In this document: one piece after another, positions 24,699 through 32,839 of the stretch
Position numbering within the stretch: position 1 is the first letter of the stretch
Layout: every line of letters begins with the position of its first letter
Translations under genes and position numbers: made by a program
Notes under the pieces: generated by a model
Seen by the model: only the letters and a program-made list of their open reading frames with translations
Told to the model about the DNA's origin: nothing
Database searches by the model: none
Assembly (NCBI RefSeq): GCF_041435055.1
Contig: NZ_CP108002.1
Coordinates: 8,308,001-8,372,000 of the forward strand
Direction of reading: 5' to 3'
DNA from: Streptomyces sp. NBC_00341
GTDB lineage: Bacteria; Actinomycetota; Actinomycetes; Streptomycetales; Streptomycetaceae
DNA: 64,000 nt

Positions 24699-25457
24699 GT
24701 GAGGCAAAACCTTCAAAGCAGTGAGAGGCTCAGGCCGGTTGATCTGGCACGCGGGCACGGTCTGTCCACCCAGGCGGTGCGCAATTACGAGGAGGCCGGC
24801 ATCCTTCCGGCGGCCGGCCGCACACCCAACGGCTACCGCACCTACACGCCCCTGCACGCGGTCGCCCTGCGCGCGTTCCTCGCCCTGGTGCCCGGCCACG
24901 GGCACCGGACGGCGACGCTCATCATGCGGGCGGTGAACGAGGGCGCCGTCGATCAGGCGTTCCACCTCATCGACGAGAGCCACGCCCAGCTCCTCGACGA
25001 CCGCCGGACCCTCCAGGCCGTGGAGAGCGCCCTCCGCGACCTGGAGCCCGCTCCGGCTTCCGAGCCCGGTGCGGGCTCCGGGGGCCCGCCCGGTTCGGTC
25101 ACCGGGGCGACCGGCGTCACGTTCATCGGGCCGCTAGCCGGGAGGCTCGGGATCAGGCCCGCGACGCTGCGGAAATGGGAGGGCGCCGGACTGCTGAGCC
25201 CGGACCGTGAACCGCTGACCGGCTACCGCGTCTACGACGAGGCCGACGTGCGGGACGCCCGGCTGACCCACCAGCTGAGGCGGGGCGGATACCTCCTGGA
25301 GCAGATCGCCCCGCTGATCGCCCAGGTGCGGGCGGCCGGCGGCCCCGAGCCGCTGGAGGCCGCACTGGGCGACTGGCGCGCCCGGCTGTCCGCCCGCGGC
25401 CGGGCGATGCTGACCGGAGCGGCGGAGCTGGACGGATACCTCGGCGAGCGCGGCTGA
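24699..25457 (+). CDS. TioE-type regulator with two MerR DNA-binding domains
   Basis: A 252-residue regulator that carries two MerR-like winged helix-turn-helix units in one chain. The first is residues 10-55 (LRPVDLARGHGLSTQAVRNYEEAGIL, then RTPNGYRTY); the second is about 146-190 (IGPLAGRLGIRPATLRKWEGAGLL, then PLTGYRVYDEADV). A Pro/Gly-rich linker separates them. This duplicated arrangement is known as TioE-type. The start is GTG 24699; an AGGGGAG site lies about 15 bases upstream and a GAG closer in. It is divergent from the erythromycin-esterase family gene, its probable target. The effector is unknown. Confidence 0.85.
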   Translation: MRQNLQSSERLRPVDLARGHGLSTQAVRNYEEAGILPAAGRTPNGYRTYTPLHAVALRAFLALVPGHGHRTATLIMRAVNEGAVDQAFHLIDESHAQLLDDRRTLQAVESALRDLEPAPASEPGAGSGGPPGSVTGATGVTFIGPLAGRLGIRPATLRKWEGAGLLSPDREPLTGYRVYDEADVRDARLTHQLRRGGYLLEQIAPLIAQVRAAGGPEPLEAALGDWRARLSARGRAMLTGAAELDGYLGERG

Positions 25458-25459
25458 GA

Positions 25460-25511
25460 CCTGAGCGCGGAGTCAGGAAAGCACGCCTGAGCGCGGAGTC
25501 AGGGGAGCACG
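25460..25511. repeat. 26-base tandem duplication between convergent genes
   Basis: Two adjacent 26-base units (25460-25485 and 25486-25511) identical at 24 positions, with core TGAGCGCGGAGTCAGG. The second unit contains the stop and last codons of the minus-strand Rieske gene, so the duplication arose at its 3' end. Confidence 0.85.
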
Positions 25512-26593
25512 GCCTTGTCGCCTCCCTCGCTGTGGCTGTGGCTGGGGCGCGGCACGGCCCCGTTGCCGGGCGGCGGTGGGTAGAACCGCCGGGCCCAGCG
25601 CCGGAACGGGCCGATCGGGCCGTCACCGGAGGCCAGCCGGGGTGGCTGCTGGTACTGCTTGTGGTGCCAGATCGGGAAGTCGGCCGCGGTGAACTCGCAA
25701 CTGGACCGGAAGATGACCCGGTCCAGAAGCCGGGCGGCGGTACGGCTGACCGCCCGCGCGAGCGGGGCCGGCAGCCGGCCCGGCTCGGTGAAGGCGATGC
25801 GGTTCAGCTGCCGGAACTGCATCCGGTTGGGCGCGATCGCCGTCGGCATCACCATCGTGCACATCCGCAGCCCGAAGCGCGGCGTGAACACGTCGGCGTG
25901 CAGGCAGCCGAGCCCGTATCCGTCCACCTCGACATCGACGGTCAAGCTGCCCACGAGCGGCGCCGTCTCGTGGGCCCGCATGGATACGTGGAACGCGGCG
26001 TCGTCGTACACCACCGGCCCGCCGATCTCGGCCTTGGCCCAGCCGTGCAGGGTGGCGAAGTGCCCGAGGTCCACGGAGTTCTCGATGACCTCCTGGACGT
26101 TTCCGGCCAGCTCCCAGGCGGCGGTGCGGGCGGGCCGGTGGCCGATCTCGTGCCAGCGGGGGACCGTCCAGTCCGGGGCGCGCCCATCGTGGTGCCGCCA
26201 CACGAAGACGGCGCCGTTGACCTCGTCCACGGGCAGCTGCGTCAACGGGGAACGCGGCGGCGGCGTGCCGTACCCCGTGCGTACGCACGCGCCGTCGGGG
26301 CCGAACGCGAAGAAGTGGAAGGGGCACGTGAGCTCGTCCCCCTCGACCTTCGCCAGCCCGAGATGGGCGCCGAGGTGTGGACAGTACGGATGGACGGCCC
26401 GCAGCGCCCCGCTGCCCAGCCGGTACAGCACGACGTCCTGCCCCGCCAGCGGGCGGGTCAGGACGGTGCCCGGCCGCAGCTCGTGCGAGAAGGCCAGTGC
26501 GGACCAGCCGCTCGGGTAGGGCAGGGCCGGCGCTCCGGCGGCGTCAGCCGGGGTCGGACCCTCGCTGATGGTGTGCCCGTACTCGGGTGACAC
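25499..26593 (-). CDS. Rieske non-heme iron oxygenase
   Basis: A 364-residue oxygenase component. The Rieske cluster ligands are present as C-x-H at about 71-73 (YCPHLGAHLG) and C-x2-H at about 90-93 (CPFHFF). The mononuclear iron site is ENSVDLGHFATLHGW (Asp, His, His; about 168-182). The wording around that site resembles steroid-modifying Rieske enzymes such as 3-ketosteroid 9-alpha-hydroxylase and DAF-36/Neverland-type desaturases, so a steroid or terpenoid substrate is plausible. The start is GTG 26593 behind AAGGAAG; a longer frame exists. No ferredoxin or reductase gene is adjacent, so electron donors must come from elsewhere. Confidence 0.85.
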   Translation of the reverse strand: MSPEYGHTISEGPTPADAAGAPALPYPSGWSALAFSHELRPGTVLTRPLAGQDVVLYRLGSGALRAVHPYCPHLGAHLGLAKVEGDELTCPFHFFAFGPDGACVRTGYGTPPPRSPLTQLPVDEVNGAVFVWRHHDGRAPDWTVPRWHEIGHRPARTAAWELAGNVQEVIENSVDLGHFATLHGWAKAEIGGPVVYDDAAFHVSMRAHETAPLVGSLTVDVEVDGYGLGCLHADVFTPRFGLRMCTMVMPTAIAPNRMQFRQLNRIAFTEPGRLPAPLARAVSRTAARLLDRVIFRSSCEFTAADFPIWHHKQYQQPPRLASGDGPIGPFRRWARRFYPPPPGNGAVPRPSHSHSEGGDKAVLP

Positions 26594-26962
26594 TTCCAAG
26601 GCTTCCTTTCGACGAATTCCCTTTGACGGTCTTTCGCCGGGAGGCTGCCCAGATCTCCGCGTGATTCCCTCGACACGTCGCACGCCACCCGAACGGGATT
26701 CGGTGCGTGACGAGTTGACGACGGGGGAGCAGGTGGTCCCTCAGGGACGGCGGGCAGCCGTTCCTGACCCGCGTTCCACGTTCTCGGTGAGCGTGATTCC
26801 CGCTCCTGTGGGACGAATGGAGTGCCCCACCCGGAGGCGGGCCGGGCGCCGCCGGAGCCGGGGGCGGCCGAGGACATCAGGTGACGGGGCCGCCATGCAT
26901 CGGCGCCGGTCGCCCGGGTACCTGCAACGGGTGGGATGCCTACTGGAGGAAGTGAGCACATC
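26594..26962. other. Intergenic, 369 bases, no gene recognised
   Basis: Divergent gap between the Rieske gene and a small hypothetical gene. Open frames here lack family motifs and ribosome-binding sites. It presumably holds both promoters. Confidence 0.45.
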
Positions 26963-27214
26963 GTGAACGACGTTCACTCGAATGGCCGCGGGAACAGCGC
27001 GGACCCGATTCCCCGTGACCCGCCCGATCAGCAGGCCGGGGCCGACGAGGACCCCCTGGACGTGGTCGGCGGCACGAAGCGGCGGACGGCCGATGAGCGG
27101 CCCGATCCGGGGATACCCGACACGGACGAGGCGGGCACCGGCCGACGCGGTGCTTCGCAGGCCGGCCATCGGCCCCATCCCGAACACCCCGTGCCCGACG
27201 AACCGTCCGGCTGA
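26963..27214 (+). CDS. Small acidic, probably disordered protein
   Basis: An 83-residue protein from GTG 26963 (an ATG at 26936 would add nine residues). It is rich in Asp, Pro, Gly and Glu, with blocks such as NSADPIPRDPPDQQAGADEDPLD and ADERPDPGIPDTDEAG, and no hydrophobic core. Proteins of this look are common and conserved among Streptomyces, with no known role. A GGAGGA sequence lies about 14 bases before the GTG, somewhat far. It is not clearly linked to either neighbour. Confidence 0.6.
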   Translation: MNDVHSNGRGNSADPIPRDPPDQQAGADEDPLDVVGGTKRRTADERPDPGIPDTDEAGTGRRGASQAGHRPHPEHPVPDEPSG

Positions 27215-27289
27215 CCCGGTCCCGGTACGGGCGGCGGGCCGGAAGCGGCGGGCGCCGGGTCCGGTGCGGGCGGTCCGGTACCGCTCTCC

Positions 27290-27718
27290 TCAGGCCTCGC
27301 CGAGGTCCGAGGAGAGCCAGTGCTGCGGCCGCAGGTGGATGACCACCTGCTCGCCGTGCTCCTTCCAGGCGAAGTCGACGTAACCCTCGACCTTCTCCGC
27401 GGCGAGGTAGCGCGACGCCATCTCCACCAGTTGCTCGCGGGTGGCCGGGACGGTCGAGACGACGGGGCCTTCGACCGAGACGTACCGGACGGTCGGTGAG
27501 ACGCGTTCGACCATCAGGGAGAACCGGCCCGCCGCCGCGATCGCCTTCCCCTTGCGGGAGTTGAGCCCTGTCATGATCCAGACGTCGCCGCCCGGCCGGT
27601 ACTGGTACCAGATCGGGACCGTCAGCGGGGACCGGTCCCGCTCGATCGCGGTCACGGCCAGTGCCGCGATGTGCGGCTCCGTCAGAAACTGCTCGCGCTC
27701 TTCACGGGTCAAAGCCAC
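27290..27718 (-). CDS. Pyridoxamine 5'-phosphate oxidase-fold (PPOX) flavin/F420 protein
   Basis: A 142-residue split-barrel protein. LTVPIWYQYRPGGDVWIMTGLNSRKGKAI is the usual nucleotide-binding region, followed by FSLMVERVSPTVRYVSVEGPVV. Such small actinomycete proteins bind FMN, heme or F420; sequence alone does not say which. They often reduce small organic molecules. The start is GTG 27718 with AAGGAG 6 bases upstream. The neighbouring minus-strand alcohol dehydrogenase-like gene lies 92 bases upstream and may be a separate unit. Confidence 0.85.
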   Translation of the reverse strand: MALTREEREQFLTEPHIAALAVTAIERDRSPLTVPIWYQYRPGGDVWIMTGLNSRKGKAIAAAGRFSLMVERVSPTVRYVSVEGPVVSTVPATREQLVEMASRYLAAEKVEGYVDFAWKEHGEQVVIHLRPQHWLSSDLGEA

Positions 27719-27810
27719 GGGGACTCCTTCGTGGTGGGTGTCGTGAGCTCCTGGTGCTGTGAATTATGCAGGGTTCGTGTCGTCTCGTCCTGGGAGCCGC
27801 GGCAGGGGTG

Positions 27811-28770
27811 TCAGGGGGTCAGGACGATGCGCTGGCCAGGGGCTGTTGGAGTGTTCCACGCCTCCTCGATCTGGCTGAGCGGGATGAGCAGAGGGTCCAC
27901 GGCGAGTGCGCCGGAGACGATCTGCTCGGCCAGGGACGGCAGCTCGGCGACGATCCCGGCGGTGGTCACCGAGCCCTGGCCGCTGCCCATGATGTTCAGG
28001 TTCGCCGCGCGCAGCAGGGACGAGGGCAGGTTGATGTTCTGGCCTGCCATGGACCCGATCTGGATCCAGGTCAGCGCCCTCGCTCGGTCGGCGCGGGCCA
28101 TCAGCAGTGCGGGCATGGCCTGCTGGGTGACGTGGCCCCACAGGTAGTCGATGACGACGTCGACGTCAGCGGCCGCCTGCCCGAGCCGCTCCGCCACGGT
28201 CTCGTCGTCGCCGGTCAGGCTCACCGTCTCGTCGGCTCCGATGCCCTCCAGCAGCCGGAGCCGTTCCGGGGAGCGGCCCGCGCCGATCACCCGGCCGGCC
28301 CCGAGGTGCCGGGCGATCTGGACGGCCAGCTGTCCGGCGTTGCCCGTGGCGCCCAGGACCAGGACGGAACTGCCGGGCCGCAACGTGATGCGGGAGCGCA
28401 GCGCCACCCAGGAGGACATGCCGGGGTTCATCGCCGCGGCCACGTCGGCCGGGTCCGTTCCGGACGGCAGCGCGATGGCCCGGCGGCGGTCGACCACCGC
28501 GTTCTCCGCCATGGTGCCCGGAGCCGTGTCCGAGGCGACGAAGTAGAGCAGTTCGCCCTGCGGGGTGCGGCCGACCGCGTCGAATCCGGGGATCAGGGGC
28601 AGTGTGCCGTCGGAGGTGTAGTGGCTGCCGTTCGCGGCCGAGCGGACCCGGGGGTGCAGACCGGCGGCCAGTACGTCGACCAGGACCTCGTGGTCCCCGG
28701 AGGCGCTGGGGGTCGGGAAGCTCTCGAACCGGGGCGGCGAGCCGAAGGACCGTACGACTGCGGCGTGCAT
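27811..28770 (-). CDS. Zinc-independent alcohol dehydrogenase / quinone oxidoreductase family protein
   Basis: A 319-residue MDR-superfamily reductase from ATG 28770. The N-terminal GroES-like domain (EVLVDVLAAGLHPRV, then GTLPLIPGFDAVG) lacks the structural-zinc Cys cluster, as in quinone oxidoreductases. The Rossmann domain has SSVLVLGATGNAGQLAVQIARHLGAGRVIGAGR (about 130-165), the NADPH site. It is divergent from a MarR gene with an inverted repeat between, so it is probably repressed by that regulator and induced by an electrophile, quinone or phenolic compound. Confidence 0.88.
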   Translation of the reverse strand: MHAAVVRSFGSPPRFESFPTPSASGDHEVLVDVLAAGLHPRVRSAANGSHYTSDGTLPLIPGFDAVGRTPQGELLYFVASDTAPGTMAENAVVDRRRAIALPSGTDPADVAAAMNPGMSSWVALRSRITLRPGSSVLVLGATGNAGQLAVQIARHLGAGRVIGAGRSPERLRLLEGIGADETVSLTGDDETVAERLGQAAADVDVVIDYLWGHVTQQAMPALLMARADRARALTWIQIGSMAGQNINLPSSLLRAANLNIMGSGQGSVTTAGIVAELPSLAEQIVSGALAVDPLLIPLSQIEEAWNTPTAPGQRIVLTP

Positions 28771-28813
28771 GGGGTTCTCCCGTTCCGATGTGGCTGCCGC
28801 GACCATTTGGTTT

Positions 28814-28849
28814 GCGGCACGTACTAAAATCGAAAATAGTTTGTGCCGC
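28814..28849. promoter_or_regulatory. Candidate MarR operator between reductase and MarR genes
   Basis: Perfect 7-base arms GCGGCAC (28814-28820) and GTGCCGC (28843-28849) flank an AT-rich core containing a second inner pair ACTA/TAGT. The region is far more AT-rich than its surroundings, and it lies 26 bases before the MarR start and 44 before the reductase start. Confidence 0.65.
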
Positions 28850-28874
28850 GTACTACGTCAAATAGGCTGGCCCC

Positions 28875-29351
28875 ATGACCCTCGAATCCGACCCGTCCGG
28901 CCTTGCCGGCGACGGGCCCCCGAACACGGTGGACGCGCTGGTGCAGCTGTCCTTCCTGATTCACCGCATCGTCTCCGCCGCCGGTGCCGAGCACGACCTG
29001 TCGGTCATCCAGATCAGGCTGCTCGGCATCCTGCGCGACCGGCAGGCCGGGATGGTCGAACTCGGACGCCACCTGGGCCTGGACAAGTCCTCGATGACCG
29101 GACTGGTCGGCCGCGCGGAGAAGCGCGGCCTGGTCGAGCGCACCCCCTCCCCGTACGACGGCCGCGCCGTCCTCGTCACCCTGACCCCCGACGGCAGGCG
29201 GCTCGCCGGGCGGTGCGCGGACGGGATCGGCCGGCGGGTGAACGCGCTCACCGACGAGCTGCCCGCAGAAGGGCGCGCCCGGCTCACCGAGCTCGCCGCA
29301 TCACTCCTGGCACGGGCGGGCCGGTCCGGCCCCCCGGAGCAGGCGCGCTGA
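28875..29351 (+). CDS. MarR-family regulator
   Basis: A 158-residue winged-helix regulator. Core features are LSVIQIRLLGILRDRQAGMVELGRHLGLDKSSMTGLVGRAEKRGLVERTPSPYDGRAVLVTLTPDG (about 41-108), covering the recognition helix and the wing with the conserved DGR. MarR proteins bind palindromes as dimers and release DNA on binding phenolic or oxidant ligands. It is divergent from the quinone-oxidoreductase-like gene with an inverted repeat in the gap; autoregulation is expected. Confidence 0.92.
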   Translation: MTLESDPSGLAGDGPPNTVDALVQLSFLIHRIVSAAGAEHDLSVIQIRLLGILRDRQAGMVELGRHLGLDKSSMTGLVGRAEKRGLVERTPSPYDGRAVLVTLTPDGRRLAGRCADGIGRRVNALTDELPAEGRARLTELAASLLARAGRSGPPEQAR

Positions 29352-29402
29352 GAAGGGCGCGAAACCATGGGGCGGCCGCGCGGGCGGAGGTACCCTCGTC
29401 GC

Positions 29403-29831
29403 ATGGACGACCAGCGCCTCGCCAACCTCGCGCACCTGCGCCGGGCGCGGGATCTCGTCGACCGGGAGTACGCGCGGCCGCTCGACGTGGCGGCCATGGC
29501 GAACCGGGCGCTGATGTCACCGGGGCACTTCTCCCGGGCGTTCCGGGAGGCCTACGGCGAGACGCCGTACAGCTACCTCATGACCCGGCGGGTCGAGCGG
29601 GCGATGGCGCTGCTGCGCGCGGGCATGAGTGTGACCGACGCGTGCATGACGGTCGGCTGTACCTCCCTCGGCTCGTTCAGCTCACGGTTCACCGAACTGG
29701 TCGGCATGACGCCGACTGCGTACCGGGCCGGAGACCACAGTGCCGTGCTGGCGCTGCCCGCGTGTCTGGCCAAGGCGCACACCCGGCCGGTCAGGGACCG
29801 GCCGGCCACGATCGGTGAGGCGTCGGCCTGA
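29403..29831 (+). CDS. Short AraC-type regulator (DNA-binding domain only)
   Basis: A 142-residue protein with the AraC double helix-turn-helix at its N-terminus: RPLDVAAMANRALMSPGHFSRAFREAYGETPYSYLMTRRVERAMALLR, then VTDACMTVGCTSLGSFSSRFTELVGMTPTAYR (about 22-107). No sensor domain comes before it; the last 35 residues are a short tail. Genes of this type often sit upstream of a glyoxalase/VOC gene that they control. Here the downstream 226 bases hold no intact gene, so the partner may be lost. The start is ATG 29403; no strong ribosome-binding site is visible. Confidence 0.85.
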   Translation: MDDQRLANLAHLRRARDLVDREYARPLDVAAMANRALMSPGHFSRAFREAYGETPYSYLMTRRVERAMALLRAGMSVTDACMTVGCTSLGSFSSRFTELVGMTPTAYRAGDHSAVLALPACLAKAHTRPVRDRPATIGEASA

Positions 29832-30057
29832 CGCGCGCGGTCGTCGGCGCAACGGCGGCAGCGGCGGCGGCGCATGTGCAAGTCATGTTCCGGACGCACC
29901 GGGTTCACCCCGGGCGATCATGAACTGCGAGCCGGTGGCGACGGGCGGTTACTTCTACGACGCCGACGACCTGGAGCGCTGCTTCGGGCGCGCCACGTCC
30001 TGACATCCCGTCCCGCGGGCGTGAGCAGGACCGCGGCGACGGCGGGCCCAACGACAC

Positions 30058-30687
30058 CTACTCGCCGGACGGGGCATCCCCGGAAGCGGCGGCGGTGGCC
30101 CCGGCGGCCGACGCGAGCATCGCGATCAACCCCCGCACCTGCTCCCGGGGGTCGGCGCCGCCGGGCCGGCCCGTCATCAGCAGGTGATGGGTGGTTCCGA
30201 CCACGGCGAGCGCGACCGCGGCCGTGTCGGTGCCTGCCGAGACGCGGCCCAGGCGCTGTTCGGCGTCCAGGTAACGGGTGATCGACTCCTGGACCGCCGA
30301 GAAGCCCGGCGCCCCCGACTCCAGTGCCTGGCGCAGCCGCAGGGAGGCGGCGGGGCGGGTCATGGCGAGACCGGCGATCGTGGGACCGGCGGAGTCCAGC
30401 AGCGCGAGCGCGACATCGCAGAGGTTCCCGGCCACTGTGTCCCCTCCGGCCCGTCCGGCGAGCTCCTCGGCCGCCCGAGCCGTGTGCGCGAACCTGTCCA
30501 GCACCAGATCCGCGACGAACTCGTCCAACCCGGCGAAATGGGCGTGCAGTACGCCCTTGGCGCAGCCCGCCTCCGCAGTGACCGCCCTGCTGGTCAGCGC
30601 GCCCGGCCCCTCGCGGGCCAGTACGCGCTCCGCCGCGGCGAACAACCGCTCCCGAACGTCCGGCATCGCCACTCCACGCGGTGACAT
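30058..30687 (-). CDS. TetR-family regulator divergent from a methyltransferase
   Basis: A 209-residue repressor from ATG 30687 with AAGGAG upstream. The helix-turn-helix is RERLFAAAERVLAREGPGALTSRAVTAEAGCAKGVLHAHFAGLDEFVADLV (about 12-62); the remainder is the ligand domain. Two near-perfect palindromes of the same type lie in the 153-base gap to the divergent methyltransferase gene, which is therefore the likely target together with the regulator itself. Confidence 0.9.
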   Translation of the reverse strand: MSPRGVAMPDVRERLFAAAERVLAREGPGALTSRAVTAEAGCAKGVLHAHFAGLDEFVADLVLDRFAHTARAAEELAGRAGGDTVAGNLCDVALALLDSAGPTIAGLAMTRPAASLRLRQALESGAPGFSAVQESITRYLDAEQRLGRVSAGTDTAAVALAVVGTTHHLLMTGRPGGADPREQVRGLIAMLASAAGATAAASGDAPSGE

Positions 30688-30761
30688 GAGGCTCCTTCCG
30701 CTTCCTGATTCCCGGTTCCCGATGTGATGTCGCGGCCCGCCCGGCAAGGCCGGGGTTGCCA

Positions 30762-30803
30762 GTATGGGCGCGCGCCCATACCGTGATGGGCACACGCCCA
30801 TCA
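30762..30803. promoter_or_regulatory. Twin TetR operators, ATGGGC-N4-GCCCAT
   Basis: GTATGGGCGC-GCGCCCATAC (30762-30781) is a perfect 20-base palindrome. TGATGGGC-ACAC-GCCCATCA (30784-30803) has perfect 8-base arms. Both share ATGGGC-N4-GCCCAT, and the centres are 22 bases apart, two helical turns, so two dimers could bind the same face. Confidence 0.82.
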
Positions 30804-30840
30804 TAGGTCCGGCGTTCCCGCATCCAGCAGGAGGCACCCG

Positions 30841-31695
30841 ATGTCCGACATCGCAAACATCGCCAACACCGAGCAGGCGCAGGCATGGAACGGCTACGAA
30901 GGCGCTTACTGGGCCCGCAATCAGGACCGCTGGGACGCGGTGAACGGGGGGTTCGACGAACCGCTGCTCACCGCCGCCGCGATAGGTGAGCGGGACCGGG
31001 TGCTCGATGTCGGCTGCGGGGCCGGAAAGACGGCACGGCTCGCCGCGGGGCGAGCGCCGCGCGGGAGGGTGCTGGGGGTCGATCTGTCGCTCCCCATGCT
31101 GGAGCGCGCCCGGCTGACGGCGGCGCGGGAGGGCGTCGGCAACGCGACGTTCGACCACGCGGACGCCCAGGTCCACTCCTTCGCACCCGCGGCCTTCGAC
31201 GTGGCGGTCAGCCGGTTCGGGGTGATGTTCTTCGGTGACCCCGTCGAGGCCTTCGCCAACATCGGCCGGGCCCTGCGCCCCGGCGGCCACCTGGCGTTCA
31301 TCTGCGCCGCGGAGGCCGGGGGCAACGAGTGGATCACGGCCATGGCCGCGCTGCGGGACCACCTGCCCTTCGGGGAGTTCGGGACGTCGGGCGGTCCGGG
31401 CATGTTCTCGCTGGCCGACCCGGACCGCATCCGCGCCGTGCTGTCCGCCGCGGGGTTCGTGGGCATCGGCGTCGCGGGTGTGGAGGCGTACGGGGACTGG
31501 GGGCGCGACGCCGAGGACGCGGCGGACTTCCTGCTGGACAGCGGCCCCGGACGCCATCTGACCGGCCAGGTGGACCAGGAGACCCGCGGTCGCGCCCGCG
31601 AGGCGCTGGTGAACCGGCTGCGCGAGCACGAGGAGCGCGGCGCCGTCCGGCTGCGCGGCACCGCTTGGCTGGTCACCGCGGACCGCCCGGCGTGA
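30841..31695 (+). CDS. Class I SAM-dependent methyltransferase
   Basis: A 284-residue soluble methyltransferase. Motif I DRVLDVGCGAGKTARLAA (about 52-69), the acidic strand GVDLSLPMLERAR, DHADAQVHSFAPAAFDVAVSRFGVMFF (motifs II-III), and RALRPGGHLAFICAAE show the Rossmann SAM fold. The methyl acceptor is unknown; the closest general type is the small-molecule or quinone-modifying group. AGGAGG precedes the ATG. The twin operators upstream indicate repression by the divergent TetR protein. Confidence 0.9.
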   Translation: MSDIANIANTEQAQAWNGYEGAYWARNQDRWDAVNGGFDEPLLTAAAIGERDRVLDVGCGAGKTARLAAGRAPRGRVLGVDLSLPMLERARLTAAREGVGNATFDHADAQVHSFAPAAFDVAVSRFGVMFFGDPVEAFANIGRALRPGGHLAFICAAEAGGNEWITAMAALRDHLPFGEFGTSGGPGMFSLADPDRIRAVLSAAGFVGIGVAGVEAYGDWGRDAEDAADFLLDSGPGRHLTGQVDQETRGRAREALVNRLREHEERGAVRLRGTAWLVTADRPA

Positions 31696-31818
31696 TGGTG
31701 CCTGATGCCATCGTGCCCGAGTTGACCGTGTCCGCTGGTTGAGCGAGCACCCGGGCGGCCGGTGAGTGGGACGTGCCTCGCTTGCGGCAGGGAGGCGGGG
31801 GCGGCAGGGTTCGGGGGT

Positions 31819-32271
31819 GTGGCCACCTTGCTGATCGTCCATCACACGCCCTCGCCGAACTGCCAGGCGCTGTTCGAAGCCGTCGTCTCCGGTGCGACGA
31901 CGGAGGGGATCGAAGGCGTCCGGGTCGTGCGGCGCGCGGCGCTCGCCGCCACGGCGTCCGACGTGCTCGACGCCGACGGGCTGCTGCTCGGGACCCCGGC
32001 CAACCTCGGCTACATGTCCGGGGCCCTCAAGCACTTCTTCGACCAGGTCTACTACCCCTGCCTGGACACGACGCGCGGCCGGCCCTTCGGGTACTACGTG
32101 CACGGCGGCAACGACGTCACCGGGGCGGTCCGGGCCATCGAGTCGATCACCACGGGTCTGGGATGGCGCCGGGCGGCGGACGCCGTGACGGTGACCGGAG
32201 AGCCGGGCAAGGCCGATACCGAGGCGTGCTGGGAGCTGGGAGCGACACTCGCGAGCGGCCTGATGGACTGA
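31819..32271 (+). CDS. NADPH-dependent FMN reductase / flavodoxin-fold protein
   Basis: A 150-residue flavodoxin-like protein. LLIVHHTPSPNCQALFEAVV is the phosphate-binding loop of the FMN site, DADGLLLGTPANLGYMSGALKHFFDQVYYPCLD the second FMN loop. The start is GTG 31819; an earlier in-frame start at 31762 would add 19 residues that do not fit the fold. Probably reduces flavin or a quinone. It sits between the methyltransferase and a broken sugar-permease gene, with no clear operon partner. Confidence 0.8.
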   Translation: MATLLIVHHTPSPNCQALFEAVVSGATTEGIEGVRVVRRAALAATASDVLDADGLLLGTPANLGYMSGALKHFFDQVYYPCLDTTRGRPFGYYVHGGNDVTGAVRAIESITTGLGWRRAADAVTVTGEPGKADTEACWELGATLASGLMD

Positions 32272-32329
32272 GCCCAGGGCCGTCCGCCTGCGAAGACGTC
32301 ACCCGCTTGCCGGTCCAGCGGTTGCCGCT

Positions 32330-32839
32330 GATTCCGGCGACGACGCACAGGAACCGGCACCCGCCGCCACCCCCGCCGTCGACACCCGGCTGCTCGTCCG
32401 CGAGGAGGGGATCCGGGGGTACCTGTGGGAGTTCTGGCGCAAGACGCGCAGCGGTGAGTTGGGTTCCCTTCCGGTCGTCCTCGCCGTGATCATCATCTGG
32501 ACCGTGTTCGGCAGCCTCAACAGCACGTTCCTCTCGGCACAGAACCTCTCCGACCTCAGCTGGCAGATCGTCGGCACCGGCATGACCGCCGTCGGAATCG
32601 TCTTCGTCCTGCTCCTCGGCGAGATCGACCTCTCCGTCGGCTCCGTCAGCGGTGTGTGCGCCGCGGTCTTCGCCGTGCTCAACGTCCTGAACGGGATGAA
32701 CGAGTGGCTGGCGCTCCTCATCGCCGTCCTCGGCGGAGCGGCCGTGGGCCTCATCCAGGGATTCTTCTTCGCGCAGGAGCCAGAAGGCCGCAGGACGGGC
32801 CTGACGCGAGCCCGGCCTGATCCAGACGAAAGCCTTTAG
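32330..32839 (+). pseudogene. Truncated xylose-type (XylH) ABC permease
   Basis: The frame encodes DTRLLVREEGIRGYLWEF, then RSGELGSLPVVLAVIIIWTVFGSLNSTFLSAQNLSDLSWQIVGTGMTAVGIVFVLLLGEIDLSVGSVSG, which is the N-terminal part of sugar ABC permeases of the XylH/RbsC class. After GLIQGFFFA (about residue 145) homology stops and a short unrelated tail ends at 32839. About 250 residues and most helices are missing, and no start codon precedes the N-terminal region. No binding protein or ATPase gene is nearby. It is a deletion remnant at the border of the molybdenum block. Confidence 0.82.
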
